In this document: positions 36,673 through 47,237 of the stretch, piece after piece
Layout of the letters: every line of letters starts with the position of its first letter
How positions within the stretch are numbered: the stretch's first letter is position 1
Assembly: GCA_965267505.1 (NCBI GenBank)
Contig: OZ254081.1
Coordinates: 2,418,001-2,482,000 of the forward strand
Length of the DNA: 64,000 nt
Direction of reading: 5' to 3'
DNA from: JANQHS01 sp965267505
GTDB taxonomy: Bacteria; Bacteroidota; Bacteroidia; Cytophagales; CCMP332
Position numbers and translations under genes: made by a program
Notes under the pieces: generated by a model
Told to the model about the DNA's origin: nothing
Databases searched by the model: none
The model's input: only the letters and a program-made list of their open reading frames with translations

Positions 36673-39600
36673 CGGTGGTCAAGACTTTGTATTGAGATTG
36701 AGCGGAGGAGCCCTTCAATTATTTGCAGGAGGAACATCTACTGCCACCGGGCTTACCGGAGGATTGAATGATGGACAATTCCACCATGTAGCTGTGGTTT
36801 ATGATCCAGCTCTAGGAACTGACCTCGTAGATCTTCAAATGTATGTTGATGGTCAGCCTGAATTATATGCCGTTGTTTCCAACAAGGCGATCAATACAAA
36901 TGCCGGAAACATCTTATTGGGTAGCACTACTTCTGCAGGAACCCCTGCTCTTGATGGACTACTCGATGAGGTTAGAGTATGGGATGTTGCACTTGATTCT
37001 GTGTCGATCAGAAATAACTACCTAAGCCCGATCTCAGGAAATGAGCCTGGACTTAGGGGACTTTGGAATTTCGAAGACACTACTGGAGGAACTCCGAAGA
37101 ATGTTGTAGATGCAACGGTAGGAGGTTTTGGTCCGGCCACCGGTTTTGCAATTGATTCAGGATTCTATCGATCTTCCATTACCAACGCGACTCCTAGTTA
37201 TGCATGGTTCGTAAATGGAAGCCAGGTGAAATCAGGTCTTGAGAACTACCTGGAATACGACACCACCGCTGAGATCTATGTTGTGGTTAGCAACAATGGA
37301 TGTGCAACCTTCTCTGATACGATCAACCTGAGAGAGGTATTGATAGATACTTCACTTGTCTTGAATCCTGACCAGGGAACTTATCCATTCACAATTCTTT
37401 GTGTAGATGATTCAGTTGTTCTTACCGCTAATGAGGTAGGACCTCCTGCCGTAAGCTATCAGTGGTTCTATGGAAGGGATACTATTGTTGGAGAGACGAA
37501 CCAAAGCATTACTGCAAATCTTACCGGACCTTATACCGTAGCGATTACCAAAGAAGGCTGTATTGAGCCAAGTACCACCGGCTTTGTAAGGATATCGCCT
37601 GATTACGATGCTACTCTTGATTATGAAACCGATACCATTTGTGAGGACGGGTCTGTATTGATGAGCCTGAATTCCGTGAATACCAACGCATACATCAGAA
37701 CAGGAGTTGGACAATATGCAAGAAGCACTGGAATATTGAATACAGTTCCAGCCAAGGGTTTCTCAATGGAAATGTGGTTTAAACCCGATTTGGGTGGGGG
37801 AGCAGCAAATGCAAATACAGCTTTAGCCCAAAAGGTTAATGTCGCGGCAGGAGCATTCCGGGATTATTTCAGAATTGCGTTCAACGGAACTGGTCAATTG
37901 GTATTTGAAACTGACTCCGGAGGAACCAACTTCCATCAATTGGTGAACCCATTCAATTCTTGGGTAGCCGAAGAATGGTATCATGTAGCTGTGACATGGG
38001 ATAGTAGAAGAGGTAAAGCATTATTTGTTAATGGAATTGCCCGGTACGATTCCTCCAGGACTGCTGTAATGGGCGATTTTGCCGGGGGCTGTGGAAATGG
38101 ACTGCTAGTAGGTGCGGGATATCAAGCAGGAAGTTGCGGTACAATAAATACAAATTTTGATGGCCAGATTGATGAAGTAAGAGTTTGGGAGATATCACAT
38201 CCAAGAGCATTCTTCGTAAATAATTCTGCAGTTCCATTGACCGGATTGGAGCAAGGACTACTAGCCTTGTGGCAAATGGATTCTACTCAGATAAATTCAA
38301 GTTTTGATCTTGAAGATGCTTCTGGAAACGGAAATAATCTGATCATGACTGGAGCTGGGGTGCATAACTTCTCCACTGAAGGTTTCTATCGGCCAATTCA
38401 ATATCCAAACTACCAGTGGTTCAGAGATGGAGTTCTGCTAGCTGGGGATACTAACATGACCCTACTGGATACTATGGGTGGTGATTACTATGCTGTGGTT
38501 CAGAATGGCATTGGACCGAATGTCTGTTCTTTCTCTTCTGATACTGCAATGATTAGGGTTAATATCCTTAACGATAGCCTGTTCTTCGATGTGGTTCATG
38601 ATACCGTTTTCTGTGATGATACGGATAGTGCTAAGGTTTGGGTTGAAGCCAATTTGGGAATGATCGTAGACTGGTACGACAGTGTAGGTAATACCTTGTT
38701 GGTCGCAGGCCAGGATACGGCTTATTTCGATACTACGGGAACCTATTTTGCAGTATTGAGAAAGCAATACACAGAATTTGACGGGGATACAGTTGTTTGC
38801 TTCGATACCACAAGGTATTTCCATGTCATCGAATTGGAGAATCCACTTGCATTCGCTGGATACGATACCTTGTTCTGTTATGGGGATACCCTGTTATTGG
38901 GCGGAATTGCTCCTGATTCGGTAACGGGTTCCGGCGGAAACATCATTGTTGATTATACCTATGGATGGAGATTGACCACCGGCGCAGATGATGATATGCT
39001 TCTGGATGATACTACCGTTGCCAATCCATTCTTCGTAGGAGATACTGTAAACACCTTCAACTTTGTTGTCACGGTAACGGATGACAGCGGTTGTTTCCAC
39101 ATAGATACGGTCCAAGTTGATGTTAACCCACAGATATTTGCCTATGCAGGTATGGATACCATTCTGTGTTTTGAGGATAGCCTCAGGCTTGGAGGCCTTG
39201 CTCCCGATTCTATAACTGCTTCAGGGGGATCTGGCGGAAACTTTACAGCCCACTGGACACCGCAGACCTATTTTGCTGATCCAGCTGATAGCACAAGCTT
39301 CAACCCATTGGTCGTTCATAATACGAATCTTTCCGGTGATAGGGTAAACTACATCTTGACCCTTGTCGACACGGTTGGTGGAATAGGCTGTGAAGTTAGA
39401 GATACCGTTAGGGTTAGGTTCAACAGTAGGATCACTGTTGATAGCCTGGTCACCGATACGGTTGTTTGTTTTAATGACAGCACATTACTTGGAACCATGC
39501 CACCTCAGAGCGGCGGTATTGCACCATTCAATTATCTATGGAAAGTAAGGCCTTATACGAGTGGAATCCTGGTACCTGATTCTACCATCGCAAATCCCCA

Positions 39601-42600
39601 ATTCTATGGAGCTGCTTCGGGAACCTACTCTTTGACCCTTGAGGTAACTGATAGCATTGGATGTTTCGGAGATACAACCATTACCATGATCGTGAACGAT
39701 ACCATTATGGTAGATGCTGGAGTCGATACAGTGGTTTGTTACGGTGATACGCTTACCCTTGGAGGTGCTCCTACCGCAATGGGTGGATCGGGAGGAGTAT
39801 TTACCTATGCCTGGAATGACCCATTGGGAGTATTGGATGATACCACATTGGCTAATCCAACACTGATCCATAACGTCACTCTTCCAACCAATGCATACCA
39901 GTTCATCTTGGAAGTTTACGACACTACCAGTGCTCAGATTTGCGAGGTATATGATACCGTGGAGATAACGATGAATGCTCCATTGAATGTGAATATTTTG
40001 ACCGTTCCAAATGATACCACCTGTTTTGGTGTTCCGGTTCAGCTATTTGCCACTCCAGGAGGAGGAAGCCCACCATTCACTTACGAATGGAATCCATCCA
40101 CGTTCCTGGATGATCCGACAGCTCAGAATCCTATTTTCAGTGCTGATAGTTCAGGACTACACACCTTTACTCTAACCCTGAAGGATACCATGGATCCGTT
40201 CATTGCAAGCTGTACCATTGACTCCACCGTATCAGTCTATGTAAGAGACACCATTTTGATCACGGCCGAGATTCAGGACCTGCTTGGAAATCCAGATTCC
40301 ATTGCTTGTTGGGAAGATTCATTATTGCTTGTTGCCCTGGTCGCTAGTGGGGAGGGGCCATTTACCTACTCATGGTCTTCTTTGCCTCCTGGAAATGCCA
40401 ATATTATTTCAGCCGGAAATCAGGTAATTGATACCATTCATACGGCTTCCACTATTTCAGCCGGTTATCATGTTTATAATCTAACCGTTTCAGATCCTTT
40501 TGGATGTTTTGAAACTGATCAGGCTGGAGCAATAACCAATGACACTATTTATGCTGATTCTGATCCTGTAATGGGAGAGGATACTGTGGTCGTTTGTTTT
40601 GGAAACAATCAATTATTAGGCGGATTCATTCCAGGTGCCGGTGGCTCAGCACCATTGACTTATTCATGGACTCCAACTCAAAAACTGGATGATCCTACTC
40701 TTGCTAAGCCTACCTTGAGTGGTGACTCTGCTCAGCAGACCTGGTATACGCTTACTGTTACGGATACTCTTGGCTGTTTCAATAATGATAGTGTATTCGT
40801 TTATGTAAATGATTCAATTAGCCTTGAATTGGTTCCTGACGACACGGTTTGTTACGGAGAGAGCATGTTCATTGGGGAGATCCTATTTAACGGGGATACC
40901 ACTGTAACAGGAGGCACCAAACCATATACCTATACCTGGAATTCACCTACGGGTTCTATGGTTTATCTTGATACTGCAACTGATATCAATAATCCGGAAT
41001 TCAACTTTAATGGAGACGCGCCTTCCGGTCCATTTAATGTGCATGTCTACAACCTGATCATTACCGACTCGGTGTTGTGTCAAAATTTTGCCACTATCTC
41101 AATTTATGTTAATGACTCCCTCAGAGTAAGGGATGGAATTGCTGACTCCTTATGTTTCAATCAGGATTCGGTATTCGGCGGTGGGATTTTACCAACAGCC
41201 GATGGTGGAGTGAACTTTGGTTTTACCTATCAATGGGAGCCTGCAGCCTTTTTCGATGATCCAACATCGGATAAGCCAACCTTTACCTCATCCTTTGTTG
41301 GAGATACCCTGATCAGGCTGGTTACTACTGATGGTATTGGATGTACCGATACCGTAGAGAAAACATTAAGATCCCATCCACTACCAACTGTTACGTTTAG
41401 CACCGCTCAGTCTTTTGATATGTGTCGTTTAGAGGATACCACTATCGTTGCCATCGGGGGTAATCCGGTGGGATACGGAACTTTGTTATACTCTTGGAAT
41501 AATGGGGTAATGAATGATACCATCGTTGTATCTCCACCTTCTGATTCTGTTTACTATGTAACTGTGACCAATAGTGTTAACGGTTGCGAGGTTTCAGACT
41601 CTGTTCAGGTATTGATCAATGAGATTCCCGATTTCAGCTTCTCAGAAACCGGAGTATCTGCTCTTCCAACGGATACACTAGCGGCATGTGTTACGGATCC
41701 AACGAATCCAACTCTTTCACTCTATTGGGTATTGAACAATACGGGTAGCCTTAATCCACCAATTCTTGGTAATTGGAGCACTCTATCTGGTGGGGCGATC
41801 ATCTTTGGAAATAACTCACCTGCAGGTCCATCATCCTTAACCACCTACTTCCCAATTGTTGATTCCATAGAATCAAGGGTTGAATTGGCAGTAGAAGATC
41901 TGAATGGATGTACTACCACTGATACGTTGTATGTATTCCTGAACAAGTATGCGGAAGTAAGAATGAAGCTTTCAGACTCTTCTATTTGTTTCGGAGATTC
42001 TGTCTATGGAACTCTTCAGAATCTTCCTGCACAAAACTTCTCCCATATAATCAGAAGGATAGTACCGACTCCAGCTGGGGTTAGTCAAATTATTGCCTTG
42101 GGACCAGATTCGACATTTGGTTGGGTTCCTGGTGCTGAATTGACCAACCCAATTTCAAATATCACGACACCAACATGGTTTGTATATGAGTGGGCGTACA
42201 CGGATGCCTCTGGATGTAGGTCTGTCTTGTATGATAGTGTTTTGGTTAACCCAAGGCCAACCATAACTACAAGTGCAACCCCGGATACAATTTGCTTTGG
42301 AGAATCTGACACCTTGTTGGCATTCCTTCAACCAATAAATCATCATACAGGAGCACTTAGCTTTAACTGGAACCCTGGTGGTACCACACCGGATGGAACC
42401 TTGATCGTTTCTCCAACTGTAAATACTACTTACACAGTATTCGCAATCGATTCAGCAGGGTGTTTCACAGATACAGCTTCCATTGATATCGAGGTTCTTC
42501 CATTACCGGATGCTACCCTTAATAGCAACGCTCCAATATCGATCTGCTCTGACTCCACTGTAGCCCTAACTGTGCCGCTTGTTCCGGGCCAATACTATAG

Positions 42601-45600
42601 TTGGATCAAGACCAATACGGGTGTACCGGATACGGTCCTTCAAGGAATTGATGAAGATTCTCTGATCATAGGATTTGGAGGTATCATTGATACCGGTGAC
42701 TTCCATGTTGCCGTTATTGGCCTGAATGGTTGTGAGAGTCTTTCTGACACTGTTGTGATAGATGTAGACACAGTACCAACATTTACAGTCACAACACCAG
42801 ATCCAACTAAATTCTGTGATGGTGGTAATGCTTTCCTTACTGTTAATACCAACCCTCAGGCGGCCTATGGCAACTATGTATGGCATCTGGTAAGGAATGG
42901 AATGGATTCCATTTATGATGCATCCAACAGCCGAAGCATCTTCGCCTTTGATTCAGGAACCTACTATGCTACTTACGAATCAACGACCCTTGGTTGTCGT
43001 GGAAGCTCTGATTCCTTGCAGATATTTGTGGATACGCTTCCATTGGCTCAGATCGACACCTTCGCTCCAATAGATATTTGCGATGGAGGAGTCTTTACCT
43101 TCAATGCGGAATTCCCTGGAGCAGGTACTTATACCTATCAGTGGTTTTTAAATGGAGCGCCAATTCCTACGGCTACCCTACCAAGTTTCCCTGCCACCAA
43201 TCAGGGAACCTATCAGGTTGAGGTAACAAATCAGGTTACGGGATGCTCCGATACTTCAGCAGGGGTCTTCCTGACGGTTAATCCGTTGCCATTGGCAGAT
43301 GTGGATACTACTGCTGGAACAGCCAGATTCTGTGATCCTGGTTCAGTAACCTTTGATGTGACCACTTTGATTGCTAGCTCGAACTACACTTGGGTTTATG
43401 ACACCCTCAGCACTGATACAGTTCAAGGACCAAACTTGGGTGGACCAACAGCCTTTACTACTGACTCAGCTGGATTCTACTACCTCCTGATTCAGGATGT
43501 GAATGGATGTATCAGCTCTTCGGATACCATAGAAGTAATTGTTGATACAATACAGCAATACCCGATCACTGGTGCAGATACTGTTTGTAGGAATTCTGAT
43601 TCCATTTATACTGCGCCGGTTACTGGTAACTGGTTCTTAACTCCGGCAAGCGCAGGTTCATTCCTTACCGGTACGGTGGGTGTTAACTCTGTCACCATTA
43701 GGTGGAATCAGGTGGGAACCGCCCAATTAAGATTTAGCCCTACGCAAGCTTCAGTACTTTGTCCGGTTGATACAACCATTAATATTGAGGTGGTTCCAAA
43801 ACCCAATACAAGCATTGTAGGTCTGGATACCGTATGTGCAAATACTACCGAGAATTATGTCGCAGGTACCATTGGTGGAAACTTTAGCCATGTATGGACT
43901 ATGACGGCTGGTAGTTTTAACTCTACCTCAGGTCCGACCAATTTGGATAATGTGAATGTGAATTTTGCCGCGAGTATCCCGGGTGGATTTACTACTGATA
44001 CCCTTCAAATGGTACAGACCAACACAACTACCGGTTGTGATACCCTGGTTACCCTAATGATCACCTCATTTGACACCGTTAATGCAACATTCCTTGGCGA
44101 TACTAATGTTTGCGAAAATGCGACGGTAACATATACAATTAGCAACACTACGCCCAACGCTACTTATACCTCCTATGTCTCTCCAAATGGAACAATTACT
44201 GGATCGGGCCCTCAATCTGTAACTGTAACCTGGGGTGCTGGACCTACAGGATTTGTAGCCTTTGCGGCAGAGAATGGTCCATGTGTGGACTCAGTCTTTA
44301 GAAATGTGACCATCACAGCTGCTCCAATTGCAAACATCGAATTCCAAAATGGAGATGATAGCATTTGCGCAACAGACTACGACACATTATTGGTTTGGAC
44401 CGATAATCCAAACCCAAATGATTCTGTTACATGGAATTTGGCATTAAGTACCCCAGGAATCGCCTTTATAGATCCTAATTTCCTTTTTGATGCAGATACG
44501 ACCAGAATTATTATTAACAATAACAACACTACCACCGATGGATTTGGAATAATTAGAATGGTTCAAACTAATAAAGCGAGTGAGTGTGAGGTGGAAGTTT
44601 TCGATACCCTAACGATTTTTGCCAATCCTGACACTCTTGAAATTGCCAATCTTCCTGAAGCGACTTGTGCCGATGGAGTTCAGAGACAGTACAATTGGTC
44701 CATTGCTGGTCAACCAGTGTTTACGAGTATTAATTGGGGAATCTCAAGACCAAGCAATAATAATATCAACTTCTTGGGCAACCAGATTTTTGTTACTTGG
44801 AATGTAGCTGATGTAGATGCATTTATCACGGCGGAGATTTCGAATGGAGAATGTTTTAGAATCGATACCTTCCATGTGCAGGTTGATACCATTGCTCAGG
44901 CACAGGTATTCCCCAACGCTGACTCTACCTTCTGCTCCAATGAACCCACAACCCTTGTGGCCTCTCCATGGGGACCAGGCTATCAGTATCAGTGGTTCTT
45001 AAATGGGGATTCGATCATTGGTGCAACCGATAGCGTTTATGTTGTAGATAGCTTGTCTGGTGGATACTCCTTCTCAGTAGCAACTCCAGGCGGTTGTGAG
45101 GATCTTTCCGATACTGTCAATATGAATGTATTGGGTATTCCTAATGCTACCATAGTTGGGGATACAATTCTGTGCCCAGGTGATACTGTAATCTGGGTCA
45201 GTGCGGACAATAATGTCAGCAGCTATCAGTGGTGGAATGTACTCGATACCCTTAACCCGTCCTTGGTATCTACACTTCCAACATTTGAAGTGTCTCAGGC
45301 TGGGCGTTGGCAATTGATCTTAGGTGATGGAGTTTGTACGGATACTTCGGCAAGAACCTTCTCATTCATTTTAGCAGACCCGGTAGCAGCAATAGCTATG
45401 GAGGATACCTTCTGTAATAATGATACTGTGGATCTAATAGCCCTAGTCGCAGGTGACAGTCTCACATATTTATGGACAACAAATGGTTTAGGTACCATTG
45501 TAAGTCCAGGAGATTCAATAACAAAGTACATTCCAAGTCCACTGGATCAAGGTCTGGTATCATTCGATCTAACTGTCTCGAACCCTTGTAATGTGGCCTT

Positions 45601-46174
45601 TGATGAGACCGAGGTGCTATTCCTAGATGCTCCAAGTGCTTTCTTCAAGCCCTCTTATCCTGTAGGTGAGATCAACCAGGAGATTGTATTCATTCTGGAG
45701 GATAAAACGGCTACAGATTATATCTGGGACTTCGGAGATGGATCAGGGGATACGGGAGTCGATCCAAGTCATATTTACTCTACAGATGGAGAGTATATGG
45801 TAGGGGTCCTTGCGCAAAATGCAAATGGTTGTACCGATACATTTGGAATTCCATTTACAGTTACCAATAACGAGCAGGTATTTGTACCAAATGCCTTCTC
45901 TCCAAATAGCTCAAATCAGGAGAATACCACATTCAAGATCTACGGATACAACATCCAGTCTTCCGAGTTCGAGATGGTTATCTTTAACCGTTGGGGAACC
46001 AAGGTTTGGAGCACCACCGACTTGAGCGAGGCGAGGTTCAGTGGATGGAATGGAACCAGTGATGGAATTGGTGGAGGAGAAGTGCCTCAGGGTGTCTATA
46101 CTTACTATATTAGGGGTAAATTCCGATCAGGCGACTCCTTCGAGAAAGCAGGAACTGTTAATCTGATCAGGTAA
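36587..46174 (+). CDS. Giant surface adhesin, C-terminal part with gliding-type T9SS domain
   Basis: The open frame runs 36587-46174, but real coding in this frame probably begins at about 36635; the first 16 or so codons are out-of-frame LamG sequence, and there is no signal peptide. Numbered in the reconstructed 8,719-residue protein: rest of LamG domain 1 (about 5541-5720, with GIAGWGSGG and LDEVRVWDVAL); LamG domain 2 about 5889-6129; SprB-like repeats about 6273-7209 (CFGDxLxLGG...YxWxP...DDxTxANP); Ig-like modules to 8540; a PKD domain about 8542-8616 (YIWDFGDGSG); and a type B gliding-motility C-terminal domain 8619-8719 (VPNAFSPNSSNQEN, FNRWGTKVW, YTYYIRGKF). The type B end and the SprF-like gene one base downstream point to an SprB-like adhesin exported by T9SS. 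Confidence 0.88.
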   Translation: MRVRQEQVQEPLKHGFRTGNNIGIAGWGSGGQDFVLRLSGGALQLFAGGTSTATGLTGGLNDGQFHHVAVVYDPALGTDLVDLQMYVDGQPELYAVVSNKAINTNAGNILLGSTTSAGTPALDGLLDEVRVWDVALDSVSIRNNYLSPISGNEPGLRGLWNFEDTTGGTPKNVVDATVGGFGPATGFAIDSGFYRSSITNATPSYAWFVNGSQVKSGLENYLEYDTTAEIYVVVSNNGCATFSDTINLREVLIDTSLVLNPDQGTYPFTILCVDDSVVLTANEVGPPAVSYQWFYGRDTIVGETNQSITANLTGPYTVAITKEGCIEPSTTGFVRISPDYDATLDYETDTICEDGSVLMSLNSVNTNAYIRTGVGQYARSTGILNTVPAKGFSMEMWFKPDLGGGAANANTALAQKVNVAAGAFRDYFRIAFNGTGQLVFETDSGGTNFHQLVNPFNSWVAEEWYHVAVTWDSRRGKALFVNGIARYDSSRTAVMGDFAGGCGNGLLVGAGYQAGSCGTINTNFDGQIDEVRVWEISHPRAFFVNNSAVPLTGLEQGLLALWQMDSTQINSSFDLEDASGNGNNLIMTGAGVHNFSTEGFYRPIQYPNYQWFRDGVLLAGDTNMTLLDTMGGDYYAVVQNGIGPNVCSFSSDTAMIRVNILNDSLFFDVVHDTVFCDDTDSAKVWVEANLGMIVDWYDSVGNTLLVAGQDTAYFDTTGTYFAVLRKQYTEFDGDTVVCFDTTRYFHVIELENPLAFAGYDTLFCYGDTLLLGGIAPDSVTGSGGNIIVDYTYGWRLTTGADDDMLLDDTTVANPFFVGDTVNTFNFVVTVTDDSGCFHIDTVQVDVNPQIFAYAGMDTILCFEDSLRLGGLAPDSITASGGSGGNFTAHWTPQTYFADPADSTSFNPLVVHNTNLSGDRVNYILTLVDTVGGIGCEVRDTVRVRFNSRITVDSLVTDTVVCFNDSTLLGTMPPQSGGIAPFNYLWKVRPYTSGILVPDSTIANPQFYGAASGTYSLTLEVTDSIGCFGDTTITMIVNDTIMVDAGVDTVVCYGDTLTLGGAPTAMGGSGGVFTYAWNDPLGVLDDTTLANPTLIHNVTLPTNAYQFILEVYDTTSAQICEVYDTVEITMNAPLNVNILTVPNDTTCFGVPVQLFATPGGGSPPFTYEWNPSTFLDDPTAQNPIFSADSSGLHTFTLTLKDTMDPFIASCTIDSTVSVYVRDTILITAEIQDLLGNPDSIACWEDSLLLVALVASGEGPFTYSWSSLPPGNANIISAGNQVIDTIHTASTISAGYHVYNLTVSDPFGCFETDQAGAITNDTIYADSDPVMGEDTVVVCFGNNQLLGGFIPGAGGSAPLTYSWTPTQKLDDPTLAKPTLSGDSAQQTWYTLTVTDTLGCFNNDSVFVYVNDSISLELVPDDTVCYGESMFIGEILFNGDTTVTGGTKPYTYTWNSPTGSMVYLDTATDINNPEFNFNGDAPSGPFNVHVYNLIITDSVLCQNFATISIYVNDSLRVRDGIADSLCFNQDSVFGGGILPTADGGVNFGFTYQWEPAAFFDDPTSDKPTFTSSFVGDTLIRLVTTDGIGCTDTVEKTLRSHPLPTVTFSTAQSFDMCRLEDTTIVAIGGNPVGYGTLLYSWNNGVMNDTIVVSPPSDSVYYVTVTNSVNGCEVSDSVQVLINEIPDFSFSETGVSALPTDTLAACVTDPTNPTLSLYWVLNNTGSLNPPILGNWSTLSGGAIIFGNNSPAGPSSLTTYFPIVDSIESRVELAVEDLNGCTTTDTLYVFLNKYAEVRMKLSDSSICFGDSVYGTLQNLPAQNFSHIIRRIVPTPAGVSQIIALGPDSTFGWVPGAELTNPISNITTPTWFVYEWAYTDASGCRSVLYDSVLVNPRPTITTSATPDTICFGESDTLLAFLQPINHHTGALSFNWNPGGTTPDGTLIVSPTVNTTYTVFAIDSAGCFTDTASIDIEVLPLPDATLNSNAPISICSDSTVALTVPLVPGQYYSWIKTNTGVPDTVLQGIDEDSLIIGFGGIIDTGDFHVAVIGLNGCESLSDTVVIDVDTVPTFTVTTPDPTKFCDGGNAFLTVNTNPQAAYGNYVWHLVRNGMDSIYDASNSRSIFAFDSGTYYATYESTTLGCRGSSDSLQIFVDTLPLAQIDTFAPIDICDGGVFTFNAEFPGAGTYTYQWFLNGAPIPTATLPSFPATNQGTYQVEVTNQVTGCSDTSAGVFLTVNPLPLADVDTTAGTARFCDPGSVTFDVTTLIASSNYTWVYDTLSTDTVQGPNLGGPTAFTTDSAGFYYLLIQDVNGCISSSDTIEVIVDTIQQYPITGADTVCRNSDSIYTAPVTGNWFLTPASAGSFLTGTVGVNSVTIRWNQVGTAQLRFSPTQASVLCPVDTTINIEVVPKPNTSIVGLDTVCANTTENYVAGTIGGNFSHVWTMTAGSFNSTSGPTNLDNVNVNFAASIPGGFTTDTLQMVQTNTTTGCDTLVTLMITSFDTVNATFLGDTNVCENATVTYTISNTTPNATYTSYVSPNGTITGSGPQSVTVTWGAGPTGFVAFAAENGPCVDSVFRNVTITAAPIANIEFQNGDDSICATDYDTLLVWTDNPNPNDSVTWNLALSTPGIAFIDPNFLFDADTTRIIINNNNTTTDGFGIIRMVQTNKASECEVEVFDTLTIFANPDTLEIANLPEATCADGVQRQYNWSIAGQPVFTSINWGISRPSNNNINFLGNQIFVTWNVADVDAFITAEISNGECFRIDTFHVQVDTIAQAQVFPNADSTFCSNEPTTLVASPWGPGYQYQWFLNGDSIIGATDSVYVVDSLSGGYSFSVATPGGCEDLSDTVNMNVLGIPNATIVGDTILCPGDTVIWVSADNNVSSYQWWNVLDTLNPSLVSTLPTFEVSQAGRWQLILGDGVCTDTSARTFSFILADPVAAIAMEDTFCNNDTVDLIALVAGDSLTYLWTTNGLGTIVSPGDSITKYIPSPLDQGLVSFDLTVSNPCNVAFDETEVLFLDAPSAFFKPSYPVGEINQEIVFILEDKTATDYIWDFGDGSGDTGVDPSHIYSTDGEYMVGVLAQNANGCTDTFGIPFTVTNNEQVFVPNAFSPNSSNQENTTFKIYGYNIQSSEFEMVIFNRWGTKVWSTTDLSEARFSGWNGTSDGIGGGEVPQGVYTYYIRGKFRSGDSFEKAGTVNLIR
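36631..36640 (+). other. Frame disruption within the adhesin gene
   Basis: Frame 1 reads ...ARTVEAWVQ up to 36636 and then nonsense to a TAG at 36670-36672; frame 2 reads TGNNIGIAGWGSGG from 36638. Dropping one G of the GG pair (36636/36637) gives AWVQTGNNIGIAGWG, a natural LamG strand. One inserted base, or two missing, accounts for it. Causes may be sequencing error, mutation or a regulated shift; no standard slippery motif is visible. Confidence 0.85.
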
Positions 46175-46175
46175 A

Positions 46176-47219
46176 ATGAGGAAGTTTCTGACCATATTGC
46201 TACTTTCATTCCTGAGTCTATTCGGTTCCGGACTCAAAGCCCAGGACGCTACTTTTTCGCAATATTATGCCTCTTCATTGTTCCTAAATCCAGCACTGGT
46301 TGGGAACTATGAGGTACTTGCCCTGAACTCAGCATTCAGATCTCAGTGGTCGACAGCGGTTCAGCCCTATATCACCACCCAGGTTTCTTTGGTCACACCC
46401 CTAAAACAAAGAGGTTTCAGGAAGAAGCATTATGGAGGTGCGGGTCTAACCTTCTATAAGGATAGGGCGGGAGATGGAAACTTTACGACGAACTCGGTCA
46501 TGGGATCGTTTGCCTATAATTTCCCAATGGACAGGAAAAAGCTAAGAGTATTCTCAGTTGGCGGGCAATTAGGAGTGGTCCAAAAGAACTTTGATTTTAC
46601 TCGTTTGGAATTTGGAAGCCAATTCAATCCTCAGGTTGGATTTGATCCCACCATTGATCCGGGTGAGGTGAATTTCAAAAACAATATTATCTATCCGGTT
46701 TTCAACCTGGGCATCCTTTTTTACTACAACCCCAAGCAGAGTTATCTGTTCACAGGTATGAGTGCATATAATGGTCTGGTGATCTCTAATGTCAATATGC
46801 CTAACGAATCATTTGTTGATGGCTTCACTTCGAGAGTTCCTCTTTTGATCAAATACCATGGGGGTTTCGAGATCCATATGAACTCCAAGTCAGACATCAG
46901 CCCGAATGTGTTGGTACAGTATCAGGCTGGTAATCTTCAAGTAAATGGAGGTCTATACTATACCTATAGAATGTTCGACACTCCTTTGGGTCTATTAGCC
47001 AAAACCGATTTTGTGGTAGGCGCATGGTACAGATTCGGAGATGCTGCTATTATCAGTCTTGGATTGGATAACCAGTATTATACCATTGGATTCAGCTATG
47101 ATTTCAATGCAAATAACCTCAGTAGAGTCACTGGAGGACTTGGTGCATATGAGGTTACTTTGACCCTTAGACAGGCCAAGGAAAAGAAACGCCGAAGATT
47201 TTCGACACCGAAAATCTAA
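46176..47219 (+). CDS. PorP/SprF family T9SS membrane protein
   Basis: 347 residues. A signal peptide (1 to about 22, ending LKAQ) is followed by the family opening DATFSQYYASSLFLNPALVGN and a beta-barrel-like remainder with alternating aromatic strands (GGAGLTFYKDRAGDG, FSVGGQLGVVQ, YFTGMSAYN-like segment, ISLGLDNQYYTIGFSYDF). PorP/SprF proteins are outer-membrane partners needed for export or surface attachment of particular type B cargo; SprF serves SprB in F. johnsoniae. It starts one base after the adhesin stop, so it is very probably dedicated to that adhesin. The basic tail RQAKEKKRRRF is typical of the family. Confidence 0.9.
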   Translation: MRKFLTILLLSFLSLFGSGLKAQDATFSQYYASSLFLNPALVGNYEVLALNSAFRSQWSTAVQPYITTQVSLVTPLKQRGFRKKHYGGAGLTFYKDRAGDGNFTTNSVMGSFAYNFPMDRKKLRVFSVGGQLGVVQKNFDFTRLEFGSQFNPQVGFDPTIDPGEVNFKNNIIYPVFNLGILFYYNPKQSYLFTGMSAYNGLVISNVNMPNESFVDGFTSRVPLLIKYHGGFEIHMNSKSDISPNVLVQYQAGNLQVNGGLYYTYRMFDTPLGLLAKTDFVVGAWYRFGDAAIISLGLDNQYYTIGFSYDFNANNLSRVTGGLGAYEVTLTLRQAKEKKRRRFSTPKI

Positions 47220-47237
47220 AATTTCTAATTTTCGGAT

